This document shows positions 18,035 to 26,950 of a stretch of DNA of 42,820 nucleotides, piece after piece (the stretch's first letter is position 1; each line of letters opens with the position of its first letter). The translations under genes and the position numbers were made by a program. The DNA is taken from positions 1-42,820 of the forward strand of contig VGBW01000010.1 in NCBI GenBank assembly GCA_016870365.1. The letters are read 5' to 3'. The notes under the pieces are model-generated. The model was not told where the DNA came from and ran no database searches. It saw nothing but the letters and a program-made list of their open reading frames with translations. Source of the DNA: Actinomycetota bacterium. GTDB lineage: Bacteria > Actinomycetota > Actinomycetes > Nanopelagicales > Nanopelagicaceae.

Positions 18035-18903
18035 TAGTTTGCCTCTCCCCTAGCGCTGATCCATCTTGGACGATTATTTAGATCTCGGTTGTGGCTAATC
18101 TGAGAGTAGCCCTTTGATAACTCAGCCTCAAGGAGCAGAGATTGGCTCTCATGATGCTCCATGATTAGTAAGCCTCCAGGCTTTAACAATCTCGATGCAG
18201 CCTGGATAAATCTTCTTGGAATATCAAGGCCATCAACTCCGCCACCAAAGAGGGCCACTCTAGGTTCATTTGCCATGACTAGTTCTGGCAAGTTATCTCC
18301 ATCTGGAACATATGGAGGATTTGCTATCACTATGTCGCATTTAACCCCATCTAAGACCTGTGAAACATCGCCGGAGACAACGCGAACTGGCACATCACAA
18401 GCTGCAATGTTGCGCTTGAGCCATTCGATGGCAGCTTCTGACTTTTCAACTGCCACCACAGTTACCGGCCAATTCTTCTTGCCTGCTTCATAGGCGATGG
18501 AAATGGCAAGGGCCCCGCTTCCTGAACCGAGATCTACAACGCTTACTGGAGCGCTACTAGAGTGCTTTTGGCTCAAGCAAATCCTCTCGATTTCCGAAAG
18601 AGCCGCCTCAACTAAGGCCTCGCTTTCAGGCCTTGGAATTAGAACACCATCGCCAACTTGGAAGGTCAGATATCTAAATGGAGCCTGCCCAATTAAGTAC
18701 TGGGTTGGTCTTCCTGAAATCCTTTTGGCAACTAATTCCTCAAATAGTTCTATCTGCTCAGCACTCAACTCGAAGCCTCTGGCGTGAAGCTCCATTCGCT
18801 CAACTCCAAGAACAAATGCCAGCATTAATTCGCCATCTACTTTCGAGATTCCTGCAGATGCCAACTGCGCTTTCTTATCCTTTAGAAGTTGCTTGATGCT
18901 CAT
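18034..18903 (-). CDS. prmC: release-factor glutamine methyltransferase (PrmC/HemK)
   Basis: 289 aa. Methylates the Gln of the GGQ motif in release factors, using SAM. The SAM-binding loop VVDLGSGSGALAIS and the catalytic NPPY (VIANPPYVPDG) are intact, with the helical N-terminal substrate-binding domain in front. It lies 4 nt after prfA, its substrate, and they are presumably co-translated. Confidence 0.96.
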   Translation of the reverse strand: MSIKQLLKDKKAQLASAGISKVDGELMLAFVLGVERMELHARGFELSAEQIELFEELVAKRISGRPTQYLIGQAPFRYLTFQVGDGVLIPRPESEALVEAALSEIERICLSQKHSSSAPVSVVDLGSGSGALAISIAYEAGKKNWPVTVVAVEKSEAAIEWLKRNIAACDVPVRVVSGDVSQVLDGVKCDIVIANPPYVPDGDNLPELVMANEPRVALFGGGVDGLDIPRRFIQAASRLLKPGGLLIMEHHESQSLLLEAELSKGYSQISHNRDLNNRPRWISARGEAN

Positions 18904-18907
18904 TGCT

Positions 18908-20002
18908 TCAGGCTTGCGCAGCTAAGAGTTTCTCTGCCTTGTCAGCTTCAAGCAGGGCTCCAATAACCTCATCTAGCTCTCCATTCAATACTGCATCAAG
19001 ATTATTTGCCTTGAAATTCACGCGATGATCACTAATCCGATTCTCTGGAAAGTTATAGGTGCGGATTCGCTCAGATCTATCAACGGTGCGCACTTGGCTC
19101 TTCCTAGTGGCAGCTGCCGCGGCATCTGCTGCTTCTTGGGCCGCTGCCAACAATCTGGCTCTGAGTATTCGAAGTGCTGATTCCTTATTCTGTAATTGGC
19201 TCTTCTCATTCTGGCAAGAAACTACGATGCCCGATGGAATGTGAGTAATGCGAACAGCGGAGTCCGTGGTGTTGACGCTCTGTCCGCCGGGACCAGATGA
19301 GCGATAGACATCAATGCGGAGTTCGCTCATGTTAATCTGCACATCAATTTCCTCAGCTTCTGGCAGGACTAGAACTCCTGCAGCCGAGGTGTGGATACGA
19401 CCCTGTGATTCAGTCTCTGGGACTCTTTGAACTCGATGGACCCCGCCCTCAAATTTTAGCTTTGAAAACGGGGCAGACCCGGCAGCTGCTCCGCCACGGG
19501 CCTTGACCGCTACCGAGATATCTTTATATCCGCCAAGATCGCTTTCGGTGGCATCAATGATCTCAGTCTTCCAACCTTGTTTCTCGGCATAACGTAGATA
19601 CATCCTCAAGAGATCTCCGGCAAAGAGAGCTGACTCATCACCACCGGCCCCCGCTTTTATCTCCAAGATGACATCGCGATCATCATTGGGATCTCTTGGG
19701 AGTAGCAGCTCTTCCATAGCACTGGCATATTCTTCATAAGCCCTTTCAAGGGCTGGAATCTCTGAGGCAAAGTCAGCATCGCCCTTGGCTAATTCACGAG
19801 CGGCAATTAGATCCTCCTCAGACTTTTTAAAGGCGCGATAGCCAGCGATGACTGGCCCTAATTGGGCATATCTTTTCCCCAGTTGGCGAACTTTGCCCTG
19901 GTCAGCATGAATTGACGGATCTGCCATGTCTTTTTCTAACTGCTCATACTCTGCAAGGATTTCAGGCATGGTGGAGAAACGGTTGGCGCTTTTCTCGGCC
20001 AT
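18908..20002 (-). CDS. prfA: peptide chain release factor 1
   Basis: 364 aa. Recognises UAA and UAG and triggers peptide release. The GGQ loop is [11 protein letters not shown] (Gln241). The stop-codon tripeptide reads PET (195-197) where most RF1 have PxT with Ala or Val, so the P and T are conserved and class 1 identity is clear. The SD is strong (GGGAGGTGAG) and a well-formed terminator separates it from rpmE. Confidence 0.97.
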   Translation of the reverse strand: MAEKSANRFSTMPEILAEYEQLEKDMADPSIHADQGKVRQLGKRYAQLGPVIAGYRAFKKSEEDLIAARELAKGDADFASEIPALERAYEEYASAMEELLLPRDPNDDRDVILEIKAGAGGDESALFAGDLLRMYLRYAEKQGWKTEIIDATESDLGGYKDISVAVKARGGAAAGSAPFSKLKFEGGVHRVQRVPETESQGRIHTSAAGVLVLPEAEEIDVQINMSELRIDVYRSSGPGGQSVNTTDSAVRITHIPSGIVVSCQNEKSQLQNKESALRILRARLLAAAQEAADAAAAATRKSQVRTVDRSERIRTYNFPENRISDHRVNFKANNLDAVLNGELDEVIGALLEADKAEKLLAAQA

Positions 20003-20040
20003 ATTTGCTCACCTCCCTGCCTAATCAAACCTGAGTTCTA

Positions 20041-20085
20041 AATAAGAAAAGACCGCACCCCATACCTTGCAGGGGCGACGGCCTT
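20041..20085 (-). terminator. intrinsic terminator behind rpmE
   Basis: On the minus strand a 13-bp stem (AAGGCCG, one bulged T, CGCCCC pairing with GGGGTGCGGTCTT) closes a 10-nt loop and is followed by TTCTTATTT. It lies 12 nt after the rpmE stop and before prfA, so prfA must be read through or have its own promoter. Confidence 0.88.
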
Positions 20086-20097
20086 TGCTCTAGGAAG

Positions 20098-20355
20098 CTA
20101 CTTCTTGGTCTGCTGCTTCTTGACTCTCTCCTCGAACTTAGCTACTCGTCCCCCGGTATCCAGGATGCGCTGCTTGCCGGTATAGAAAGGATGGCTAGCT
20201 GAGGAAATCTCCACAGTTACTAGGGGATACTCCTTGCCATCGCTCCAAGTCATCTTCTTACCACTTTTAATCGTGGAGCGAGTTAGTATTGCAAAATCTG
20301 CAGAGGTGTCCCGAAATATCACATATCCATATTCAGGATGAATATCTTTACGCAT
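20098..20355 (-). CDS. rpmE2: 50S ribosomal protein L31, zinc-free (type B)
   Basis: 85 aa. [19 protein letters not shown] and the [21 protein letters not shown] block identify L31. It has no cysteine at all, so it is the C-minus (type B) form that does not bind zinc. In M. tuberculosis the rho-rpmE-prfA position holds the zinc-binding form. SD GGAG is 9 nt before ATG. The leader to rho contains a GGCTGG/CCAGCC stem-loop at about 20381-20410. Confidence 0.95.
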   Translation of the reverse strand: MRKDIHPEYGYVIFRDTSADFAILTRSTIKSGKKMTWSDGKEYPLVTVEISSASHPFYTGKQRILDTGGRVAKFEERVKKQQTKK

Positions 20356-20457
20356 CTTTGCTGCTCCTTACTTCTTCTGGCTGGGTCCAATCCCTCGGTG
20401 AGCCAGCCCTATAGGCGCAAAGGCTACCTAAAGCCCCCGCTATTGAGCCAATTGGCC

Positions 20458-22068
20458 TTACTCCCCCCTTGGGGCTTGATCAGGACCAACGGTGGTCTTT
20501 TGAACTTGCATCAAGAATTCAGCGTTGGACTTAGTTCCCTTCATCTTCTCTAAGAGAAGTTCGAGTGCTTGCTGCGAATCAAGGGCGTGGAGTACTCGAC
20601 GAAGCTTCCAGACAATATTTAGCTCCTCAGGTCCCATCAGAATCTCTTCCTTACGGGTTCCAGAGGCATCAATATCAACAGCGGGGAATATGCGCTTATC
20701 GGCAAATCTGCGATCCAGCTTAAGCTCCATGTTTCCAGTCCCCTTGAACTCTTCAAAGATAACTTCATCCATCTTTGAGCCAGTTTCAACTAGGGCTGTT
20801 GCCAGGATAGTCAGTGATCCGCCATCTTCAATGTTTCTTGCTGCTCCAAAGAATCTCTTGGGTGGATATAGCGCTGCTGAATCAACGCCGCCTGAGAGGA
20901 TTCGACCAGATGCCGGGGCTGCGATGTTGTATGCACGGCCAAGGCGAGTGATTGAATCCAGTAAGACCACCACATCATGGCCGAGCTCGACCAAGCGCTT
21001 AGCGCGCTCGATTGCAAGTTCTGCGACTGTGGTGTGATCATCTGCTGGGCGATCAAAGGTCGAGGCAATTACTTCACCCTTTACTGATCTTTGCATATCA
21101 GTAACTTCCTCAGGGCGCTCATCAACCAGAACAACCATCAAATGACACTCGGGGTTGTTGGTGGTGATGGCGTTGGCAATTGCCTGCAGCACCATGGTTT
21201 TTCCAGCCTTAGGAGGAGAGACGATTAATCCACGCTGGCCTTTACCAATTGGGGCAATCAAATCAATAACTCGGGTGGTAAGAACACTTGGCGCCGTCTC
21301 CAAGCGGAGACGATCTTGTGGATAGAGCGGCACGAGTTTTGTAAAATCCACGCGCTCTTTAGCGCCCTCAGGATCCATACCGTTGATGGTGTCTAGACGG
21401 ACTAGGGCATTGAACTTCTCCTTCTTTTCACCTTCACGAGGTTGGCGAACCTGACCTGTGATCACATCACCTTTTCTAAGCCCGTATCTGCGCACCTGTT
21501 GGAGTGAGACATAGACATCATTTGGACCAGGCAGATACCCGGCAGTGCGCAAGAATGCGTAGTTATCGAGAATATCTAGCAAGCCACCAACTGGAAGCAG
21601 CACATCATCCGCACTTAAAACAATCTCTCGCTCACCACTGCTTGAGCGATCTCTATCTCTATGACGGTCACGGCCTCTATCGCGGTAACGGTCTCTGCGC
21701 CACTGTCTATCTCTTCGAGCGTTCTCTCGAGAGTTACTGGGCTCTGAGTTATTGGAGGAGTTGTTGCTAGAGTTATCTGGATCCATATCATCCCCATCTT
21801 GATCATCATCGCTACCTGATGACGAGGCTTCATTTGAGTTGTTGCCGCGCCTCTTCTGATGTCTAGCAGTTCTGCGAGCTTCGCGTTCGGCTTTGGCAGC
21901 TTCGCGGTTAGCCGCCTGCAGGTCGGTGATCGCGGTTACTAGTTCAGGCTTCTTTAGATCCCCTGCGCCTTGGATGCCAAGGTTGGTTGCGATTTTTCTA
22001 AGCTCCGCGAGTAGCAATGCAGATAGATCGCCAGATTCTCTCCGAGCACGTGTGCTTGTTTCTGCCAT
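20458..22068 (-). CDS. rho: transcription termination factor Rho with Asn/Arg/Asp-rich N-terminal insert
   Basis: 536 aa hexameric RNA helicase. A Rho-N helical domain ([18 protein letters not shown]) is followed at about 58-147 by a low-complexity insert: basic, then Asp-rich, then repeated Asn/Ser, then Arg-Asp dipeptides. The RNA-binding OB fold starts near 150 ([19 protein letters not shown]), the P-loop is SPPKAGKT (284-291), and the Q- and R-loop regions are conserved. Such inserts are common in actinobacterial Rho and increase RNA affinity. The start follows a leader carrying a small stem-loop. Confidence 0.97.
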   Translation of the reverse strand: MAETSTRARRESGDLSALLLAELRKIATNLGIQGAGDLKKPELVTAITDLQAANREAAKAEREARRTARHQKRRGNNSNEASSSGSDDDQDGDDMDPDNSSNNSSNNSEPSNSRENARRDRQWRRDRYRDRGRDRHRDRDRSSSGEREIVLSADDVLLPVGGLLDILDNYAFLRTAGYLPGPNDVYVSLQQVRRYGLRKGDVITGQVRQPREGEKKEKFNALVRLDTINGMDPEGAKERVDFTKLVPLYPQDRLRLETAPSVLTTRVIDLIAPIGKGQRGLIVSPPKAGKTMVLQAIANAITTNNPECHLMVVLVDERPEEVTDMQRSVKGEVIASTFDRPADDHTTVAELAIERAKRLVELGHDVVVLLDSITRLGRAYNIAAPASGRILSGGVDSAALYPPKRFFGAARNIEDGGSLTILATALVETGSKMDEVIFEEFKGTGNMELKLDRRFADKRIFPAVDIDASGTRKEEILMGPEELNIVWKLRRVLHALDSQQALELLLEKMKGTKSNAEFLMQVQKTTVGPDQAPRGE

Positions 22069-22083
22069 CTATGGTTCTTTTCT

Positions 22084-22101
22084 AGACCTTAGGTGAGGTC
22101 T
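22084..22101 (-). promoter_or_regulatory. stem-loop in the rho leader
   Basis: AGACCT pairs with AGGTCT (6 bp, 6-nt loop), centred about 25 nt before the rho ATG on the minus strand. Rho genes are often autoregulated through their leaders, so this may be part of that, but no further signal is seen. Confidence 0.35.
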
Positions 22102-22209
22102 TTTAGTTAGATTGTTTTACGATTTTTCTAAATCTGGTCTTACGGGAAGTAACAGATTGTGGGCTCAAGATGTCTGCCCGACGAGGCCATAATCTACACC
22201 CAAGCCAAT

Positions 22210-22229
22210 GGCCGGGACAAATCCGGGCC
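22210..22229 (-). terminator. terminator-like hairpin after thrB
   Basis: GGCCGGGA and TCCGGGCC pair with one mismatch around a CAAA loop, 24 nt after the thrB stop. There is no U-tract, so this could be Rho-dependent or merely structural. The remaining 22102-22253 interval shows nothing else I can name apart from the rho promoter that must lie here. Confidence 0.35.
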
Positions 22230-22253
22230 TTCGCCCGCCTTTTGGAGGGCTAT

Positions 22254-23204
22254 CTACACTGCCGCAAGCCTTACTCCACTTGGAGAGATCTCGAGATCTA
22301 TCGCAGTGAAGTGATTGCCTGCGCTGCGAACCAAATCCTCATGCTCGGCCCTAGTTGCGGCGTGAAGCACCAAGACTGAGGGCCCAGCTCCAGAGATCAT
22401 CGCCGCAACCCCAGCGCCTCGAAGCCTATTTACTAGATCAACAGATCTTGGCATACCTTCTCTTCGATAACTTTGATGAAGGCGATCCTCAGTTGCTATA
22501 AACAATAACTCGGGACGAAAAGATAGAGCATGAACCAATAAGGCAGATCTTCCAGAGTTGATGCTGGCATCTTTATGAGAGATCTGCCCGGGAAGCATTC
22601 TGCGTGCTCTGCCAGTTGAGAGCCGGGAATCTGGGATAAATAAGAGGGCTCGGATACTTGGATCTACGCCAAAACCTGAAGCACATCCGGTTGCAACCTT
22701 TGCCCTATCTTCCATCCAAGAAATAATTGCACCTCCCAGGGTTGCAGCTGCCACATTATCCGGATGTCCTTCGATATCTGTAGCCAGTGCGATTAGGTCA
22801 TCATCGCTCATCAAACTATTCCCAGAAAGAACTAAAGACCTGGCAAGACTTAAGCCTCCGACAATTGCAGCAGCCGATGATCCAAGACCTTTTCCATGTG
22901 GAATCTCATTAAGGCATCTCAGTGCGATCCCTCTAGGTCTTCCTCCCATGAACTCAAAACCTGCCATCATCGCTTTGATAACTAGGTGCTTACCATCTCT
23001 TTTCACGTCATCGGCGCCTTGACCGGTGACATCAACATCAAATACTTCTTCATCTAGAATTTGGGCCACATAAGTATCGCGAAGCTCTAAGGCAAGTGCT
23101 AAACAATCAAAACCAGGGCCCAAATTGGCTGAGCTTGCCGGAACACTGGCTTGCATGGGAGTTGCCTTATAGGTGAGACGATCCTTAAATCCTCTAGACA
23201 TCAT
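22254..23204 (-). CDS. thrB: homoserine kinase
   Basis: About 316 aa GHMP kinase that phosphorylates homoserine. VPASSANLGPGFDCLALAL at the start of the domain and the ATP loop PHGKGLGSSAAAIVGG are diagnostic. A longer upstream start would add residues encoded within thrC and is not credible; ATG 23204 overlaps the thrC stop (TAATG), with a second ATG at 23201. End of the Asp-family operon. Confidence 0.95.
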   Translation of the reverse strand: MMSRGFKDRLTYKATPMQASVPASSANLGPGFDCLALALELRDTYVAQILDEEVFDVDVTGQGADDVKRDGKHLVIKAMMAGFEFMGGRPRGIALRCLNEIPHGKGLGSSAAAIVGGLSLARSLVLSGNSLMSDDDLIALATDIEGHPDNVAAATLGGAIISWMEDRAKVATGCASGFGVDPSIRALLFIPDSRLSTGRARRMLPGQISHKDASINSGRSALLVHALSFRPELLFIATEDRLHQSYRREGMPRSVDLVNRLRGAGVAAMISGAGPSVLVLHAATRAEHEDLVRSAGNHFTAIDLEISPSGVRLAAV

Positions 23205-24283
23205 TAGCTCAGTCCAATCACTTTGGCAGCTTTTTCTACATCTGTAGGCACGGTAATTGGTTTTTCTGCCCCATCCAAGGTCCATTGGATATCTTTGAGG
23301 CCATTGCCAGTTACAGTAATTACAATCTTCTTATCCTTGGGTAGCTTCTTAGCTGCTTTGTATTTAATCAAGCCTGCAAGTCCTGCCGCGCTAGATGGTT
23401 CAACAAAAACTCCCTCCTTTGATGCTACTAAGCGATAGGCGCTTAATATCTCAGCATCACTAACCATATCTATCAAACCTTTCGATTCATCACGAGCTTG
23501 TTCTGCTTGCTTCCATGATGCCGGATTTCCAATGCGAATTGCGGTGGCCAGTGTCTCCGGGTTTCTTACGATTCTGCCACGTACAATTGGAGCTGCTCCC
23601 CTTGCTTGAAAGCCCCACATTTGGGGAAGTGATTTGGAATTTCCATCGGCGTAATACTCCCTATATCCTTTCCAGTATGCCGTAATGTTTCCAGCATTAC
23701 CAACTGGCATTACATGAATATCTGGCGCATAGCCGAGTGCGTCAATTACTTCAAAGGATGCAGTTTTCTGTCCTTCGATACGATAAGGATTTACTGAATT
23801 AACAAGTGAAACTGGATATTGCTCAGATAGTTGCTTTGCCAAAGTTAGACAATCATCAAAGTTGCCTCTTACCTGAAGCAGCTTGGCTCCATGAGCAATT
23901 GCTTGTGCCAACTTACCCATAGCAATCTTCCCTTGGGGAACTAAAACCACAGGAATCATCCCGGCTTTTGTGGCATATGCCGCAGCACTAGCGCTGGTAT
24001 TGCCAGTAGAGGCGCAGATGACAGCCTTTGCACCATCTTCAGCAGCCTTTGAAATAGCCATGGTCATGCCACGATCTTTAAAAGATCCGGTGGGATTTAC
24101 TCCTTCAAGTTTGAGCCAGATATCACTACCGAGCATGGCAGAGAGCGTGCCTGCATAAACAAGTGGTGTGCCACCCTCATTCAAAGTGACGATTGGAGTC
24201 TTAGCGCTAACAGACAGATGCTCTTTATATTCTGTTATCACTCCACGCCACTGGTGAGCTCCAGGTTTCTTGAACAACCTCAC
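23204..24283 (-). CDS. thrC: threonine synthase
   Basis: 359 aa PLP enzyme converting phosphohomoserine to threonine. The PLP Lys is in PTGSFKDRGMTMA and the phosphate-binding Gly-rich loop is MPVGNAGNITAYWKGY. N-terminal LSVSAKTPIVTLNEGGTPLV is typical of the short actinobacterial ThrC. ATGA overlap with hom at the start, TAATG overlap with thrB at the end. Confidence 0.97.
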   Translation of the reverse strand: MRLFKKPGAHQWRGVITEYKEHLSVSAKTPIVTLNEGGTPLVYAGTLSAMLGSDIWLKLEGVNPTGSFKDRGMTMAISKAAEDGAKAVICASTGNTSASAAAYATKAGMIPVVLVPQGKIAMGKLAQAIAHGAKLLQVRGNFDDCLTLAKQLSEQYPVSLVNSVNPYRIEGQKTASFEVIDALGYAPDIHVMPVGNAGNITAYWKGYREYYADGNSKSLPQMWGFQARGAAPIVRGRIVRNPETLATAIRIGNPASWKQAEQARDESKGLIDMVSDAEILSAYRLVASKEGVFVEPSSAAGLAGLIKYKAAKKLPKDKKIVITVTGNGLKDIQWTLDGAEKPITVPTDVEKAAKVIGLS

Positions 24284-25578
24284 TGTTTGCTTCCTTCAAT
24301 ACGTAGTACGCTCTCCACGCTCTTTACTACATCGCTATCTGCCAGAGACTTGACTGTTTCCTTTAACGAGGATTCTGGGGCGTAGTGAGTTGCCACAATC
24401 AATTCTGCGCTGTCACCACGTCCTGTTTGTCTGACCGTCTCAATAGAGACGCCATTGGCAGCAAATAGCTGGGCCACACTTGCCAGTACTCCAGGCCTAT
24501 CGACCACATCAAGTCTAATTAGATACTGTGATTTGACCTTGCCTATCGGTGCAATTGCTAGGTCTGCGTAATCACTCTCGCCATGACCTTGACCGCCTCT
24601 TATCTTATTGCGAGCGATGGCAATTAGATCCCCCAAAATAGCACTCGCTGTTGGCTCTCCCCCAGCACCTCTGCCATAGAACATCAACTCACCAGCAGAT
24701 TGCGCTTCGATAAAGACTGCATTAAAGGCAAGGCGAACTGCAGCCAATGGATGCTTACGAGATATCAATGTGGGATGAACGCGCACTGAAATCTGGTTAT
24801 CTTTAGTTAGCTCTGCAATTGCTAATAACTTGATAACACAACCCATATCTCTTGCCACTGCCACATCCCTGCCGCTGATTTGGCTAATTCCTTCGCAAAA
24901 AACATCACTTGAAGCAATTCTTGAGTGGAAGGCAAGGCCTGCCAAGATTGCCGCTTTGGCTGCAGCATCATGGCCGGCAACATCGGCTGTGGGATCTGCT
25001 TCAGCAAAACCTAGATACTGCGCCTCCTTCAAAGCCTCATCAAATGATGAACCGTCTTCATCCATCTTGGTGAGAATGTAATTGGTGGTGCCATTGACAA
25101 TTCCTATGACTCTATTTACATGATCTCCAACAATAGATTCACGCATCGGGCGAAGTATTGGGATTGCTCCACCAACTGATGCTTCATAGTAGAGATCCAC
25201 TCCAGCCTTATCAGCTGCGCTAAATAACTCTGCTCCATGTTGGGCTAAGAGGGCTTTATTGGCGGTGATGATTGACTTGCCATTACTAATTGCCTTTAAT
25301 ATCAAGCTGCGGGCAGGCTCTATCCCGCCCATAACCTCGATGACAATATCCACTAGAGGATCGCTGACAACAGATTCAGCATCTTGGGTAAGAATCGTTG
25401 CTGGAATCTGGCCCCGGCTAGCTTTGCTATCTCTAACTGCAATGCGGATCAGATCCAATCTAGCTCCAGAGCGAGCAGCAAAGTCTCCATCATCTGCTAA
25501 AAGCAGGCGTGCTACTTCTGAGCCAACGACGCCGCAGCCAAGCATGGCGACATTGAAACTCTGCTGCGCGCTACTCAT
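24280..25578 (-). CDS. hom: homoserine dehydrogenase
   Basis: 432 aa monofunctional enzyme reducing aspartate semialdehyde to homoserine. Rossmann motif MLGCGVVGSEVARLL, substrate-binding IVNGTTNYILTKM and GRGAGGEPTASAILGD, then a C-terminal ACT domain (VVDRPGVLASVAQLFAANG) that gives threonine feedback control in relatives. Starts in the lysA stop (ATGA). Confidence 0.97.
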   Translation of the reverse strand: MSSAQQSFNVAMLGCGVVGSEVARLLLADDGDFAARSGARLDLIRIAVRDSKASRGQIPATILTQDAESVVSDPLVDIVIEVMGGIEPARSLILKAISNGKSIITANKALLAQHGAELFSAADKAGVDLYYEASVGGAIPILRPMRESIVGDHVNRVIGIVNGTTNYILTKMDEDGSSFDEALKEAQYLGFAEADPTADVAGHDAAAKAAILAGLAFHSRIASSDVFCEGISQISGRDVAVARDMGCVIKLLAIAELTKDNQISVRVHPTLISRKHPLAAVRLAFNAVFIEAQSAGELMFYGRGAGGEPTASAILGDLIAIARNKIRGGQGHGESDYADLAIAPIGKVKSQYLIRLDVVDRPGVLASVAQLFAANGVSIETVRQTGRGDSAELIVATHYAPESSLKETVKSLADSDVVKSVESVLRIEGSKQ

Positions 25579-26948
25579 CTGCTACCACCTTTGCCGATAT
25601 TTCTTGGCTCTTCCTCAATCTCCAAGGCTAGAAGGTCGCGGTGAGTTTCGCGGCGAATTATGCTGCGCGCCTTGCCATTAAGGACGCAAATCACTGGCGG
25701 CCTTACCATATGGTTGTAATTGCTGGCCATACTGCGGCCATATGCGCCGGTTGCGGGAACAACTAGGAGATCACCTGGGACGATGTCGCTAGGTAGCTGA
25801 ACTTCTCTAATGATGATATCTCCAGTTTCACAGTGCTTGCCAACTACTCGAGAATTTCTAACAGGAGCGCTGCTACTGCGATTTGCAAGGGCTATTGAAT
25901 ACTCTGCCCCATATAAAGCCGGGCGGATGTTATCGCTCATGCCGCCATCAACTGATACATACCAACGATCTGAACCATCAGCAAGGCTAACTTCTTTGGT
26001 TGTTCCAACTTCATAAATAGTGACCATAGAAGGACCAACGATTACTCGACCGGGTTCAATTGAGACTCTTGGAAGTCTTAGTAGTGCCTTTTCACACTCT
26101 GCCTTGACCCTTTTTGCAACAACGCTCAATACTTCCTCAGCCGAACTCGGTCTGTCGCTATCAAGATAGGCAATGGCATATCCACCACCAAGATCGAGTT
26201 CTGCAAGTTCTACGCCAAACTCGTCTCGATACTTTGCAAGTATGGAGATAAGTCTTGAGGCACTTAACTCAAAGGCAGCGGGGGTGAAAATCTGTGAACC
26301 AATGTGAGCATGCAGCCCTTTCAGTTCAAGTGATTCATGTTTCTTAACCGACAAAACTGCATCCCATGCAGCCCCAGAGGCAATTGAGAATCCAAACTTC
26401 ACATCCTCATGGCCCGTTGAAATGGCTTCATGGGTATCAGCATCAACTCCAGGATTTAGACGAAGTAGAACCCCTTGGATAATGGACTTTTCATGGGCAA
26501 TCCTGGCAACACGATCTATCTCTTGCAGTGAGTCGATCACAATTACTCCAACCCTATAATCAATAGCAGAGGCAATCTCTGACTCTGACTTGTTATTGCC
26601 GTGTAGCTCAATCTTTTTGGCTGGGAAATTAACCGCTATCGCTACTGCTAGCTCACCATCGGTGCAGACATCAAGACCCAGGCCGGCCTCATCAATCCAG
26701 CGCGCAATCTGAGTCGAGATAAAAGATTTGGCAGCGTAATAAGCAGTTCCAGCATTGGGCCCAAATGCTTCTTGCAATGCCTTAGCCCAGCTACCTGCTC
26801 GAGCTTGAAAATCTGCTTCATCGAGAACAAAGGAGGGAGTCCCAAACTCATCTGCCAAATCACTAACTCTGATATTCCCTATTGACATTTCGCCATTTAC
26901 GCGTCTGGCAGTCACTGGCCAGATCATGGGATTTAGATCTTGGCTCAT
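25575..26948 (-). CDS. lysA: diaminopimelate decarboxylase
   Basis: 457 aa PLP enzyme producing lysine from meso-DAP. The PLP Lys lies in YYAAKSFIS, followed by GLHAHIGSQI, DLGGGYAIAYL and the EPGRVIVGP block, with the active-site CETGD and ATGAYGRSMASNYN near the C-terminus. It sits 2 nt after argS and overlaps hom. Confidence 0.97.
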   Translation of the reverse strand: MSQDLNPMIWPVTARRVNGEMSIGNIRVSDLADEFGTPSFVLDEADFQARAGSWAKALQEAFGPNAGTAYYAAKSFISTQIARWIDEAGLGLDVCTDGELAVAIAVNFPAKKIELHGNNKSESEIASAIDYRVGVIVIDSLQEIDRVARIAHEKSIIQGVLLRLNPGVDADTHEAISTGHEDVKFGFSIASGAAWDAVLSVKKHESLELKGLHAHIGSQIFTPAAFELSASRLISILAKYRDEFGVELAELDLGGGYAIAYLDSDRPSSAEEVLSVVAKRVKAECEKALLRLPRVSIEPGRVIVGPSMVTIYEVGTTKEVSLADGSDRWYVSVDGGMSDNIRPALYGAEYSIALANRSSSAPVRNSRVVGKHCETGDIIIREVQLPSDIVPGDLLVVPATGAYGRSMASNYNHMVRPPVICVLNGKARSIIRRETHRDLLALEIEEEPRNIGKGGSR

Positions 26949-26950
26949 AG

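Noticed and set aside
20525-21037. 170-aa open frame antisense to rho
   Set aside because: Fully covered by rho, no SD or TAnnnT before its start, Ser/Arg-rich composition expected of a reverse frame.
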